Shown piece by piece: positions 35,205 through 43,800 of a stretch of DNA of 64,000 nt. Position numbers and translations under genes: made by a program. The notes under the pieces are model-generated. The model did no database searches, was not told the DNA's origin, and worked only from the letters and a program-made list of their open reading frames with translations. The stretch covers positions 62,001 through 126,000 of the forward strand of contig NZ_JBHVAL010000002.1 of NCBI RefSeq assembly GCF_042667405.1. The letters run 5' to 3'. This DNA is from Arthrobacter sp042667405. GTDB taxonomy: Bacteria > Actinomycetota > Actinomycetes > Actinomycetales > Micrococcaceae. Each line of letters starts with the position of its first letter. Position 1 is the stretch's first letter.

Positions 35205-36703
35205 TTGCTGCCAAGTCCCGCATCGACACCTGGTTGGGCCGCTTCACCATGTACCGCTTGATCCTGTGGGTCCTGGGCGTGCTGGTGGTCTACAGCATGG
35301 TCCTCAACGTCCTGGGCTGGCTGACGTTTGGCCTGCCGGAGATGCTGGTGCACCTGACCCTCTGCCTCGGCGTCACCTATGGGTCGAACCGTTTGCTTGC
35401 CGCGGTTTTCGGCGTCAAGCCGCACACCGAATCCTCGCTCATCACGGCCCTGCTGCTGTATTTCCTGTTCTGGCCCACTTTTGGGCTTACCGATATGGCC
35501 GGTGTGGCGTTGGCTTGCGTGCTGGCGAGTGCATCCAAATACGCATTGGCCTTCAGGGGCAGGCACATTTTCAATCCGGCAGCTGCAGGGGCATTCATTA
35601 CCGGTTTGACCGGGCTGAACATCGCCACTTGGTGGGCTGCCACTCCCGCGATGCTTTGGTTGCTTGTTCCGGGAGTGCTGCTGGTCCTCTACCGCACCCG
35701 CAAGTTGCTGATGGCCACCGTTTTCCTGGTGGTGGCAACCAGCATCATTACCCTGGAGCTGCTGAGCCGGAGCATGACCCTGGGGCAGGCTTTGTGGCAG
35801 ACGCTGGCCCAACGCCCCCTGTTGTTCTTCGTCGGGTTCATGCTGTCCGAGCCGCTTACGCTTCCTCCCCGCCGCTGGCAGCAGCTGGCGCTTGCCGCCG
35901 TCGTTGGTTTTGTTTTCGCGGTTCCCTACAACTTTGGCTTCGTGGCCAATTCCCCGGAATTGGCGCTGCTTCTGGGTAATCTGATCGCTTTCTTCCTGGG
36001 CCAGCGGGGTGGGGTTGAGCTGACTTTCAAGGGTTCGCGTGCCCTGACGCCGCTGAGCACGGAATTCAGGTTCGAGCCAGCGCGACCCGTCCGCTTCGCT
36101 GCCGGCCAGTTCATGGAGCTCAACCTGCCGCACTCAGGCTCCGATGGAAAGGGCCGACGGCGGATTTTCAGCATCACCAGCCCTCCAGGGGCCGCCGAAG
36201 TGACTTTTGGTGTGGGAACAGCGGAGCCGTTGTCGACCGCCAAGAAGGCATTGCTCGCACTTCGGCCAGGCGATACTGTTTCCGCCACCGCCGTGGGCGG
36301 CGACTTTCTATTGCCGCACGACGCCGGCAAGCCGGTTTTGTTGATAGCGGCCGGCATCGGCATCACGCCGTTCCTGTCGCAGCTGGCAGCCGACGGCAGC
36401 TCACGCGACACCGTGGTGTTGTACCTGGCGAAAAGCCGTGGCGACATGGCGTGGCTGGACCAGCTGGAGGCCTCTGGCGCAACGGTGATTGCCCGGCTTG
36501 CGGACGGTTCCACTCCCCCGGACTTTATGCTCGACGCCGGAACTTCCCGAATCGATGGCGCCCGCCTTAGGGAATTGGTACCGGACATCGCGGACAGGGA
36601 GGTGTTCGTCTCCGGTTCACCGGCGAGCGTTGATTCCCTTCGTTCTGCGGCGCGTGGCGCTGGGGCCCGGCGTGTTCACGTGGATTCTTTCGCGGGCTAC
36701 TGA
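35201..36703 (+). CDS. NqrB/RnfD-like membrane domain fused to a ferredoxin-reductase-like FAD/NAD module
   Basis: A 500-residue fusion. Residues about 20-275 are membrane helices like the NqrB/RnfD family (HTESSLITALLLYFLFWP, GRHIFNPAAAGAFITGLTG, ATPAMLWLLVPGVLLVLY, PLLFFVGFMLSEPLTLPPRRW). I do not see the SGAT motif where NqrB and RnfD carry covalent FMN. Residues about 285-500 are a flavodoxin/ferredoxin-NADP reductase-type module: the FAD motif RIFSITSPPG, the nucleotide loop GIGITPFLSQL and the C-terminal VFVSGSPASVDSLR. The likely job is to take electrons from NAD(P)H and pass them across the membrane to the flavinylated lipoprotein upstream. It overlaps apbE by four bases. Confidence 0.8.
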   Translation: MIAAKSRIDTWLGRFTMYRLILWVLGVLVVYSMVLNVLGWLTFGLPEMLVHLTLCLGVTYGSNRLLAAVFGVKPHTESSLITALLLYFLFWPTFGLTDMAGVALACVLASASKYALAFRGRHIFNPAAAGAFITGLTGLNIATWWAATPAMLWLLVPGVLLVLYRTRKLLMATVFLVVATSIITLELLSRSMTLGQALWQTLAQRPLLFFVGFMLSEPLTLPPRRWQQLALAAVVGFVFAVPYNFGFVANSPELALLLGNLIAFFLGQRGGVELTFKGSRALTPLSTEFRFEPARPVRFAAGQFMELNLPHSGSDGKGRRRIFSITSPPGAAEVTFGVGTAEPLSTAKKALLALRPGDTVSATAVGGDFLLPHDAGKPVLLIAAGIGITPFLSQLAADGSSRDTVVLYLAKSRGDMAWLDQLEASGATVIARLADGSTPPDFMLDAGTSRIDGARLRELVPDIADREVFVSGSPASVDSLRSAARGAGARRVHVDSFAGY

Positions 36704-36798
36704 GCCATTTGCACGGCATGGAGCAGCCGTTTTCCTTTGCGGCGTCACGGCTGCTAAGCTCTAGGACGTCCCACCGGCAACGGAGGGATACCCTGGAT

Positions 36799-36871
36799 GC
36801 CCTCGTAGCTCAGGGGATAGAGCGTCTGCCTCCGGAGCAGAAGGCCGTAGGTTCGAATCCTATCGAGGGCA
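36799..36871 (+). tRNA. tRNA-Arg (anticodon CCG)
   Basis: A 73-base tRNA with a paired acceptor stem (GCCCTCG with CGAGGGC), D-arm GCTCAGGGGATAGAGC, anticodon arm with loop CTCCGGA (anticodon CCG) and T-arm with TTCGAAT. It decodes the common CGG arginine codon. CCA is not encoded. It lies just upstream of a strong terminator. Confidence 0.95.
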
Positions 36872-36875
36872 CAAC

Positions 36876-36908
36876 GAAGACCCCGCCAGCACTGCTGGCG
36901 GGGTCTTC
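36876..36908 (+). terminator. intrinsic terminator after tRNA-Arg
   Basis: A perfect 15-bp stem (36876-36890 with 36894-36908) with a 3-base loop begins five bases after the tRNA. The T-run is weak, but stem strength and position support a terminator. Confidence 0.8.
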
Positions 36909-37024
36909 TGCGTGCCGGCTACGGACTATCAGTTACGGGCTTGCCGGGACCACGCCGCAAAATTGTCTGCCCTTGCTTCTAGGCTGATTCCAGTTGGTCT
37001 TTCCGATAGCAAAAGGGGTTTGCC

Positions 37025-38068
37025 GTGATGTGTTCCATCGTCCCGCCGTACATGCTTCGCAGGATTGCCGCCCAGGACGAACCCCGGCTCCGCGCTGTCG
37101 CGCGTGCTGCCAAGGAGTCCCTCCTGCAGATCAAGGGCCTGCAGGCGATCCGAACGGCCACCCTCCCCGCAGCGCCGCCGAGTGCCCGCCAGGCCAAACC
37201 CGGGCCTCCCAAACGGACCATTTACGACGCCGGCTCGTTGGAGGATCTTCCGGGGCACCTTGTTCGCAAGGAAGGAGCAGCACCCGTGGGTGATGCCGCC
37301 GCCGATGAAGCCTATGACGGCCTCGGCGGTACGCACCGCTTGTATGGCGAAGTTTTCGGGCGGGATTCAATTGACGACGCCGGGCTGCCGCTGGATGCGA
37401 CTGTTCACTACGGAAAGCTTTACGACAATGCCTTCTGGAATGGCAGCCAGATGGTCTTCGGTGACGGGGACGGACAGATCTTCCAGCGGTTCACCAAGTC
37501 CGTCAGCGTCATCGGCCACGAGCTGGCCCACGGTGTCACCCAGTACACAGCCAACCTGGCCTACCGCAACCAGGCCGGAGCGCTGAATGAATCGATGTCG
37601 GATGTGTTTGGCGTGCTGGTGGAGCAGTACACCAAACAGCAGACCGCGGAACAGGCCAGCTGGTTGATCGGGCAGGGCTTGTTCACTGACCAGGTGCAGG
37701 GTGAGGCACTGCGGTCCATGAAAGCACCGGGCACTGCCTACGATGACGACGTCCTGGGCAAGGATCCACAACCGGATTCGATGGACTCCTATGTCCGGAC
37801 CAGCGCGGACAACGGCGGCGTCCACATCAACTCCGGCATTCCCAACAGGGCTTTCTATGTGGTCGCCGCTGAGCTTGGGGGCCACGCGTGGGAGGCTCCG
37901 GGCCAGATCTGGTACGGGACCCTGACCAGTGGAGCGCTCCCCACCACGTGCACTTTCGGCAAATTCGCCAGGACCACGCTGGCAACGGCCGAGGAACTGT
38001 TCGGGAGCGGTTCACCGGAGCATGACGCCGTCCGGAAGGCGTGGGACACTGTGAAGGTCAAGGTTTAG
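37025..38068 (+). CDS. protealysin-like M4 metallopeptidase
   Basis: A 347-residue thermolysin-family (M4) zinc protease. The short N-terminal propeptide (MMCSIVPPYMLRRIA) carries the PPYML motif of protealysins, which lack a signal peptide and are found in the cytoplasm or released by other means. The metal site is HELAH in SVIGHELAHGVTQYTANL (His165, His169) with Glu166 as the general base, and the third zinc ligand Glu189 is in ALNESMSDVFG. The transition-state His is in NGGVHINSGIPNRAFY. It has the M4 domain only, with no PPC or FTP domains. An emfourin-like inhibitor gene follows, a pairing known for protealysin. Confidence 0.9.
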   Translation: MMCSIVPPYMLRRIAAQDEPRLRAVARAAKESLLQIKGLQAIRTATLPAAPPSARQAKPGPPKRTIYDAGSLEDLPGHLVRKEGAAPVGDAAADEAYDGLGGTHRLYGEVFGRDSIDDAGLPLDATVHYGKLYDNAFWNGSQMVFGDGDGQIFQRFTKSVSVIGHELAHGVTQYTANLAYRNQAGALNESMSDVFGVLVEQYTKQQTAEQASWLIGQGLFTDQVQGEALRSMKAPGTAYDDDVLGKDPQPDSMDSYVRTSADNGGVHINSGIPNRAFYVVAAELGGHAWEAPGQIWYGTLTSGALPTTCTFGKFARTTLATAEELFGSGSPEHDAVRKAWDTVKVKV

Positions 38069-38135
38069 TCGCGCGGCGGGGCCTGTTGCCGGGCCACCTG
38101 CGCGCTGAGGCAACAGTGGCAGGACGAGAAGCAAC

Positions 38136-38163
38136 GGCTCATGAAAATCGGCTCATGAAAATC
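38136..38163 (+). repeat. 14-base tandem duplication creating a decoy start codon
   Basis: Two identical 14-base units (38136-38149 and 38150-38163) each hold an ATG. The first ATG (38141) opens a five-codon frame MKIGS and then TGA, whose bases overlap the inhibitor ATG at 38155. This may modulate inhibitor translation. Confidence 0.8.
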
Positions 38164-38457
38164 ACAGTCCAACGCAGTGGGGGTATCGCCGCGATGACGC
38201 GTGTTTGGAGCGTGGACGCGGTGTCCCCCGACGACAAGGAGCGTTGGCTCCCTATCGTCGAGGCCTGCCCCTGGGATGAAGCCAAGAACCAGGCCCGGGC
38301 AGTCAATGAGCCGGACCGGTTCATGTACTCCATCAGGGCGGGCCAGCGCAGGGCCACGCTTCCGGACCGTGCTGTCACCGGACCGTGGCAGGAACTGATC
38401 GAGTGCGCCAAGGCAGAAGGCTCCGAGTCCCGGGGAACTCCAGGCCGACGACGCTAA
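38155..38457 (+). CDS. emfourin-like protealysin inhibitor
   Basis: A 100-residue protein that starts MKITVQRSGGIAAMTRVWSVDA. The first 40 residues (KITVQRSGGIAAM, RVWSVDAVSPDD) and the later PDRFMYSIRAGQRRATLPDRAVTGPWQELIE fit emfourin (M4in), the small protein inhibitor encoded next to protealysin-like proteases. It is expected to block the M4 protease upstream by occupying its active site. The start at 38155 is the second of two near-identical copies of a 14-base segment. An upstream ATG at 38141 gives only five codons before a TGA that overlaps the real ATG. It has no signal peptide. Confidence 0.82.
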   Translation: MKITVQRSGGIAAMTRVWSVDAVSPDDKERWLPIVEACPWDEAKNQARAVNEPDRFMYSIRAGQRRATLPDRAVTGPWQELIECAKAEGSESRGTPGRRR

Positions 38458-38475
38458 GCCTGCGCCCGGGCAGGC
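38458..38475. terminator. small convergent hairpin between inhibitor and GlxA-type genes
   Basis: A 6-bp GC stem (38458-38463 with 38470-38475) and 6-base loop sit between two converging genes. It is short, so termination is uncertain. Confidence 0.35.
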
Positions 38476-38480
38476 CAGAC

Positions 38481-39449
38481 CTAGATGGCCTCGGCCAGTT
38501 GCCCTCGAAACGCCCGCCGGTAGCTTTGAGGACTGGTATCCAGCACTTTCGCGAAGTGGTGCCTGAGCAGGACCGAATGCCCAAATCCCGCCTCGCGGGC
38601 GATTTCGTCAATGTTCAGTTCGGTGGTCTCCAACAGCTCTTGTGCCCGCAGCACCCTCTGCGAGTTCAACCACGCAGCAGGAGTGGTACCCGTTTCCGCC
38701 CGGAAACGCCGGGCGAAGGTACGCGGTGACATGTGCAGCCGCGCGGCCAGTTCGTTCACGCTGTGTTCTTCGTCGAGGTGCTCCACCATCCACCGGAGCA
38801 GCGCCTCCATGGGCGCCGATCCACAGCTCGGCATCGGCCGATCAATGAACTGGGCCTGGCCGCCATCCCGATGCGGCGGCACCACCATGTCGCGGGCTAT
38901 GGCAGCGGCTACGTTCGCGCCGAGCTCCACACGGACGAGGTGCAAGCAGGCATCTATTCCGGCAGCAGTGCCAGCGCTGGTGATGATGGTTCCATCCTGT
39001 ACGTAGAGGACATTCTCATCAACGATGACCGAGGGATACCGGCTGGCCAGGTCCTGGGAGTAGTGCCAGTGGGTAGTGCAGCGCCGCCCGTCCAGCAATC
39101 CTGCGCGAGCCAACGCGTAGGCCCCTGAACAAATGGACATCACCCAGGCTCCCCTGGCATGCGCCGCACGCAGGGCTTCCAGGACGGACTCGGGGACATC
39201 TTTGTCCCGGCCAAACGGAGCCATGATGACGAGGTCGGCGTCCGCGGCGGCCTCAAGTCCGAGGTTCACGTGGAGGGAGAGCCCTGACTTCATGCGGATG
39301 TCTCCGGGCTCCGGGGTGACTACCCGGAAGTCGAAGGCCGGAACTCCGGCTCCACGGTCGGATCTGTCGATGCCGAAGACCTCAAAAGCCGTGCCGAACT
39401 CGAACACGGAGAAGTCCGGAACCACTATCACTGCCACTGATTTCAACAT
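38481..39449 (-). CDS. GlxA-family transcriptional regulator (DJ-1/PfpI domain + AraC HTH)
   Basis: A 322-residue regulator. Residues about 1-170 are a DJ-1/PfpI-like domain (VAVIVVPDFSVFEFGTAFEVFG at the start, and the nucleophile-elbow-like VMSICSGAYALARAGLLDGRRCTTHW). The C-terminal ~100 residues are an AraC-type double helix-turn-helix (SVNELAARLHMSPRTFARRFRAETGTTPAAWLNSQRV and DEIAREAGFGHSVLLRHHFAKVLDTSPQSYRRAF). Cys in the DJ-1 elbow is present, which is common in this family and does not prove catalysis. Members usually activate genes for nitrogen or methylated-compound catabolism. It diverges from a 56-residue membrane protein, the most likely target by position. Confidence 0.88.
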   Translation of the reverse strand: MLKSVAVIVVPDFSVFEFGTAFEVFGIDRSDRGAGVPAFDFRVVTPEPGDIRMKSGLSLHVNLGLEAAADADLVIMAPFGRDKDVPESVLEALRAAHARGAWVMSICSGAYALARAGLLDGRRCTTHWHYSQDLASRYPSVIVDENVLYVQDGTIITSAGTAAGIDACLHLVRVELGANVAAAIARDMVVPPHRDGGQAQFIDRPMPSCGSAPMEALLRWMVEHLDEEHSVNELAARLHMSPRTFARRFRAETGTTPAAWLNSQRVLRAQELLETTELNIDEIAREAGFGHSVLLRHHFAKVLDTSPQSYRRAFRGQLAEAI

Positions 39450-39530
39450 ATCTCCAGTGTGGCAGAAAATTGTCTATATGGGGCATTTCTGCCACTGTTT
39501 CTTGGACCCGCCGGGGAGCAGTCTTGAGAC

Positions 39531-39701
39531 ATGGAAATCTTCGGAATCATCCTCTTCATCATCCTCATCACCGCCGTCGCAGCTACCGTCTCAGCACTCT
39601 TGAAGGACGGGCGGGGCCACAACCCGCCCGTAACCTCCAAAGAACCTTGGACCGCTTTCGAAGCGCCCAGCGGCCCGTACTGGAATCCCCGCATCTACTA
39701 G
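39531..39701 (+). CDS. 56-residue single-pass membrane protein
   Basis: The ATG opens MEIFGIILFIILITAVAATV: one N-terminal membrane helix of about 22 residues, followed by a hydrophilic tail with GRGHNPPVTSKEPWTAFEAP and ending GPYWNPRIY. The tail has many Pro and aromatic residues. The frame has normal GC-rich third positions and a clear stop, and no larger gene overlaps it. It diverges from the GlxA-type regulator with 81 bases between starts, suggesting control by it. The family is not recognised; it could be a membrane-complex accessory peptide. Confidence 0.55.
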   Translation: MEIFGIILFIILITAVAATVSALLKDGRGHNPPVTSKEPWTAFEAPSGPYWNPRIY

Positions 39702-39743
39702 GGCATGCCGGGCCACTGCAAGGTCAGCACATTTCATCCAACC

Positions 39744-39795
39744 GACGCCCGCCGGTTCAGGGTTCACTGCAGGAATCCTTGAACCGGTGGGCGTC
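39744..39795 (+). terminator. hairpin downstream of the 56-residue membrane protein
   Basis: A 16-bp stem with one G-T pair (39744-39759 with 39780-39795) encloses a 20-base loop, about 40 bases past the small gene and ahead of the WYL gene. A short T-rich tail follows. Confidence 0.6.
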
Positions 39796-39835
39796 CTTCT
39801 GTGTCCTTGCCACTACCCCAGAACTGCTGATGGGC

Positions 39836-39841
39836 TAGATT
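39836..39841 (+). promoter_or_regulatory. candidate -10 element of the WYL-regulator gene
   Basis: TAGATT lies 7 bases before ATG 39849. This fits the leaderless pattern seen at other genes here. Confidence 0.4.
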
Positions 39842-39848
39842 CACATGC

Positions 39849-40829
39849 ATGATTCAAACCTCCGCCCGGCTGCTGCAGCTGTTGTCGCTGTTGCAGGTCC
39901 GCCGGGAATGGACGGGCCCCGATCTCGCCCACCGCATGGGAGTGACCGAGCGGACGGTGCGCCGGGACATCCACAAACTGCGGAACCTTGGGTATCCCAT
40001 TCACGCCTCCCCCGGCATCGCCGGCGGCTACCAGCTGGGTGCCGGCGCGCAATTGCCCCCGCTGCTCCTTGACGACAACGAAGCCCTAGCCGTGGCCTTG
40101 GGCCTGAACTCCGTGGCTGCAGGCCCTGTCGCGGGGATCGGCGAAGCCTCCGTCCGCGCCCTGGCCAAAGTGGAGCAGGTCCTCCCCTCCCGGCTCCGGC
40201 CCAGGTTCGCGATGCTCAAGGCAGCGGTCACCTCGCTTCCCAGCAATGCTGCAAACGTTGATCCCCAACAACTGACCGTGGTCTCAGCGGCGATATCGGA
40301 TCGTCGCCAGATTTCCTTTGAGTACGTCAGGTCCGATGGCGATGCCTCCCGCCGCTTGGTGGAACCGTACCGGCTCGTGGACACGGGGCGACGCTGGTAC
40401 CTCGTTGCCTGGGACGTCGATCGTGAGGACTGGCGAACGTTCAGGGCCGATAGGTTCGCTTCCCTCCCAACCGAACGAAAGAAGTACGCTCCCCGCCCGC
40501 TCCCAGCGGAGGACCTGGCGGCCTACGTCCAGCAGTCCATTACGCGCTCGCCCTACAAGTTCGACGTCGTGGTGCGGCTCCGCGCCCCACTCGCCGAGGT
40601 AGCCGCCGTCGTCAGTTCCCAGTACGCGACGCTGACCGCTGACGGACCGACAGCCACGATTCTGCGCTCCGGCTGGGATAACCTCGCCGCGCCAGCTGCC
40701 TACCTGGCGGCGCTGGACCTGGACTTCGAAATTCTTGAACCGGAGGAATTCCGCTCCTTCGCCCGGCACCTTTCGCACCGGCTCGACGCCGCCGCCGGTC
40801 CGGCCACAGTAGACTGGCAGCAGCCATGA
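39849..40829 (+). CDS. WYL-domain transcriptional regulator (HTH + WYL)
   Basis: A 326-residue regulator. Residues about 1-60 are a winged helix-turn-helix (SARLLQLLSLLQVRREWTGPDLAHRMGVTERTVRRDIHKLRNLGYPIHASPG). The WYL domain is at about 138-240, with RRWYLVAWDVDREDWRTFRADRFA giving the WYL signature. A C-terminal WCX extension holds PYKFDVVVRLRAPLAEVAAVV. WYL proteins sense nucleic acids or nucleotides and often govern DNA-damage or phage responses. The stop overlaps the hrpA start by four bases (ATGA), so the two are translated together. Confidence 0.9.
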   Translation: MIQTSARLLQLLSLLQVRREWTGPDLAHRMGVTERTVRRDIHKLRNLGYPIHASPGIAGGYQLGAGAQLPPLLLDDNEALAVALGLNSVAAGPVAGIGEASVRALAKVEQVLPSRLRPRFAMLKAAVTSLPSNAANVDPQQLTVVSAAISDRRQISFEYVRSDGDASRRLVEPYRLVDTGRRWYLVAWDVDREDWRTFRADRFASLPTERKKYAPRPLPAEDLAAYVQQSITRSPYKFDVVVRLRAPLAEVAAVVSSQYATLTADGPTATILRSGWDNLAAPAAYLAALDLDFEILEPEEFRSFARHLSHRLDAAAGPATVDWQQP

Positions 40830-43800
40830 CACTTCACATTTCCTATCCCGCAGAGCTGCCGGTATCCGAGCGCCGCGAGGATCTGATGGCGGCCATTGCC
40901 GCGAACCAGGTAACCATCATCGCCGGTGAGACCGGTTCCGGTAAGACGACACAGATTCCCAAGATGTGCCTCGAACTGGGCCTTGGCGACAAAGGACTGA
41001 TCGGGCACACCCAGCCGCGCCGCCTGGCAGCCCGCACCGTCGCCGAACGCATTGCCTCCGAGCTCGACGTGGAAATCGGCCAGGAGGTTGGCTTCCAGGT
41101 CCGTTTTACCGGTGAGGTCAGCGCCGCCACCAAGATCAAGCTCATGACGGACGGCATCCTGCTGGCGGAGATCCAGCGGGACAAACTTCTCCGGAAGTAC
41201 AGCACCATCATCATCGACGAGGCCCATGAACGAAGCCTCAACATCGACTTCATCCTGGGCTACCTCAAACGGATCCTGCCGCAACGCCCCGACCTCAAGA
41301 TCATCATCACCTCGGCCACCATCGATCCCGAGCGCTTTGCCAAGCACTTCGGCAGCGATGACGAGCCTGCGCCCATCATCGAGGTCTCCGGCCGTACGTA
41401 TCCCGTGGAGATCAGGTACCGGCCTCTTTCGCAGCCCGTCGACCCCGACGATGAGGACTCCGACGACGAACTCGAGGAGGACCGCGATCCCCTCGACGCC
41501 GTCTGCGACGCAGTGGACGAGCTCGCTCAGGAGGTCCCGGGAGACATCCTCATCTTCTTCTCCGGCGAGCGTGAAATCCGCGACGCCGCAGAGGCCATCA
41601 ACGGCCGCATCCAAAGCAACCGGCGCCTGGCAGGCACGGAAGTCCTTCCCCTCTTTGCCCGGTTGAGCCTCCAGGAGCAGCACCGCGTCTTCAACCCCGG
41701 AGGCAAGCGCCGCATCATCCTGGCCACCAACGTGGCGGAGACCTCGCTCACCGTTCCCGGCATCAAGTACGTCATCGACACCGGCACGGCCCGCATCTCC
41801 CGGTATTCGCACCGGACCAAAGTCCAGCGACTGCCCATTGAGCGGGTGTCACAGGCATCGGCCAACCAGCGTTCAGGGCGTTGCGGCCGCGTGTCGGAGG
41901 GCATCGCCATCCGCCTGTACTCGGAAGAGGACTTCGATTCACGCCCGCAGTTCACGGATCCGGAAATCCTGCGGACCAACCTCGCCGCGGTCATCCTGCA
42001 AATGACCGCCATGGGAGTGGCCCGCGGCCCCAAGGACGTGGAGAACTTCCCGTTCGTGGAACCTCCGGAAACCAGGGCCATCAACGACGGCGTGACGCTG
42101 CTCCGTGAACTCGGCGCCTTGAGCGCGCAAAAGTCGGCTGACGGCCGCGGCAACGGCCGCAGCGGCGGTGGACTGACCGCCGTCGGACAGAAACTCGCCC
42201 AACTTCCCGTCGATCCCCGGCTTGGCAGGATGATCGTCGAGGCAGGAAAGCGTGGATGCGTCCGGGAAGTCATGATCCTTGCCGCAGCATTGACCATCCA
42301 GGACCCCAGGGAACGCCCCACCGACAAGCAGCAGCTTGCCGCAGAAAAGCATGCACGATTCCGCGACGAAATCTCCGACTTCACCGGGTACCTCAACCTC
42401 TGGAACTACCTTCAGGAAAAGCAGCGCGAGCTCTCTTCCACGCAGTTCCGCAGGCTGTGCCGCAACGAATTCATCAACTACCTGCGCGTGCGGGAGTGGC
42501 AGGACCTGTTCACACAGCTCCGCCAACTGGCCAAGCCCTTGGGCATCAGCCTGGACAACAAACGCGAGGCCGACCCCGTAGGAAACTACGAGGGCATCCA
42601 CATCAGCTTGTTGTCCGGCCTGCTCAGCCACATTGGCCTGCTGGACGAGCGCAAGCGCGAATACGCTGGTGCCCGTGGAAGCCGGTTCGCGATCTTCCCC
42701 GGTTCGGCATTGTTCAAGAAGTCACCTACGTACGTCATGGCCGCTGAGCTCGTGGAGACCAGCAGGCTGTGGGCCCGCGTGGCCGCAAAGTTCGATCCCC
42801 TCTGGGCAGAGCAAGTCGCCCCGGAGCTGGTGAAGCGTACCTACAGCGAACCCCATTGGTCATCGCGACAGGGCGCAGTACTGGCCCACGAGAAAGTCAC
42901 CCTGTACGGCGTTCCCATCATTCCGAACCGTCGGGTGAATTACGGGCGCATCGACCCCGAGCTCTCCCGTGAGTTGTTCATCCGCCATGCGCTGGTGGAG
43001 GGTGAGTGGAGGACGCACCACAAGTTCTTCCATCGCAACCGGGCCCTGCTGCAGGAGATCGAGGAACTCGAAACCCGCATGCGTCGCCGGGACATCCTGG
43101 TTGACGACCAGACCCTGTTCGAATTCTACGATGCCCGCGTAGGCAAGGACGTGGTCTCCGAAAGGCACTTCGACAAGTGGTGGAAGGACGCGCGACAGTC
43201 GGACCCCCATCTGCTGGACTTCGACCAGTCGCTGCTGATGAGCGAAGACGCCGAGGCCCTGGACGACTCCGCGTACCCGAAGACCTGGGTCCATAAGGGC
43301 TTTGAACTGCCCCTGAGCTATGAATTCCACCCCGTGGCGCCGGGCTCGGCTCCCAATCCCTCCGATGGCGTGACTGCCGAGGTTCCGGTGCTTTTCCTGA
43401 ACCAACTGGATGACGCCCCGTTCCGTTGGCAGATTCCGGGCCAGCGGGTGGACCTTGTCACTGCCCTGATCAAGTCGCTCCCCAAGCAGGTACGGAAGAA
43501 CTTCGTGCCCGCGCCGGACGTCGCCAGGCAGGCTACCGAAGCGTTGGAAGCCGGCTTCGATCCCGAAGTGGATGAGCTGGAACCGTCCTTGGAGCTGGTG
43601 CTGCGGAGGCTTCGCGGGCACATCATCCCGCCAGGCTCGTGGAACTGGGAGGCAGTACCACCCCACTTGCGTGTCAGCTTCAAAGTGGTGGACAGCAAGG
43701 GCAAGGTCCTGGACGAAGGCAAGGACCTCGCCCAATTGCAGGAAAAACTTGCTCCGGCCATCCGCCGCGCCATTGCCGAGTCGTTGGGAGCAACACCCGC

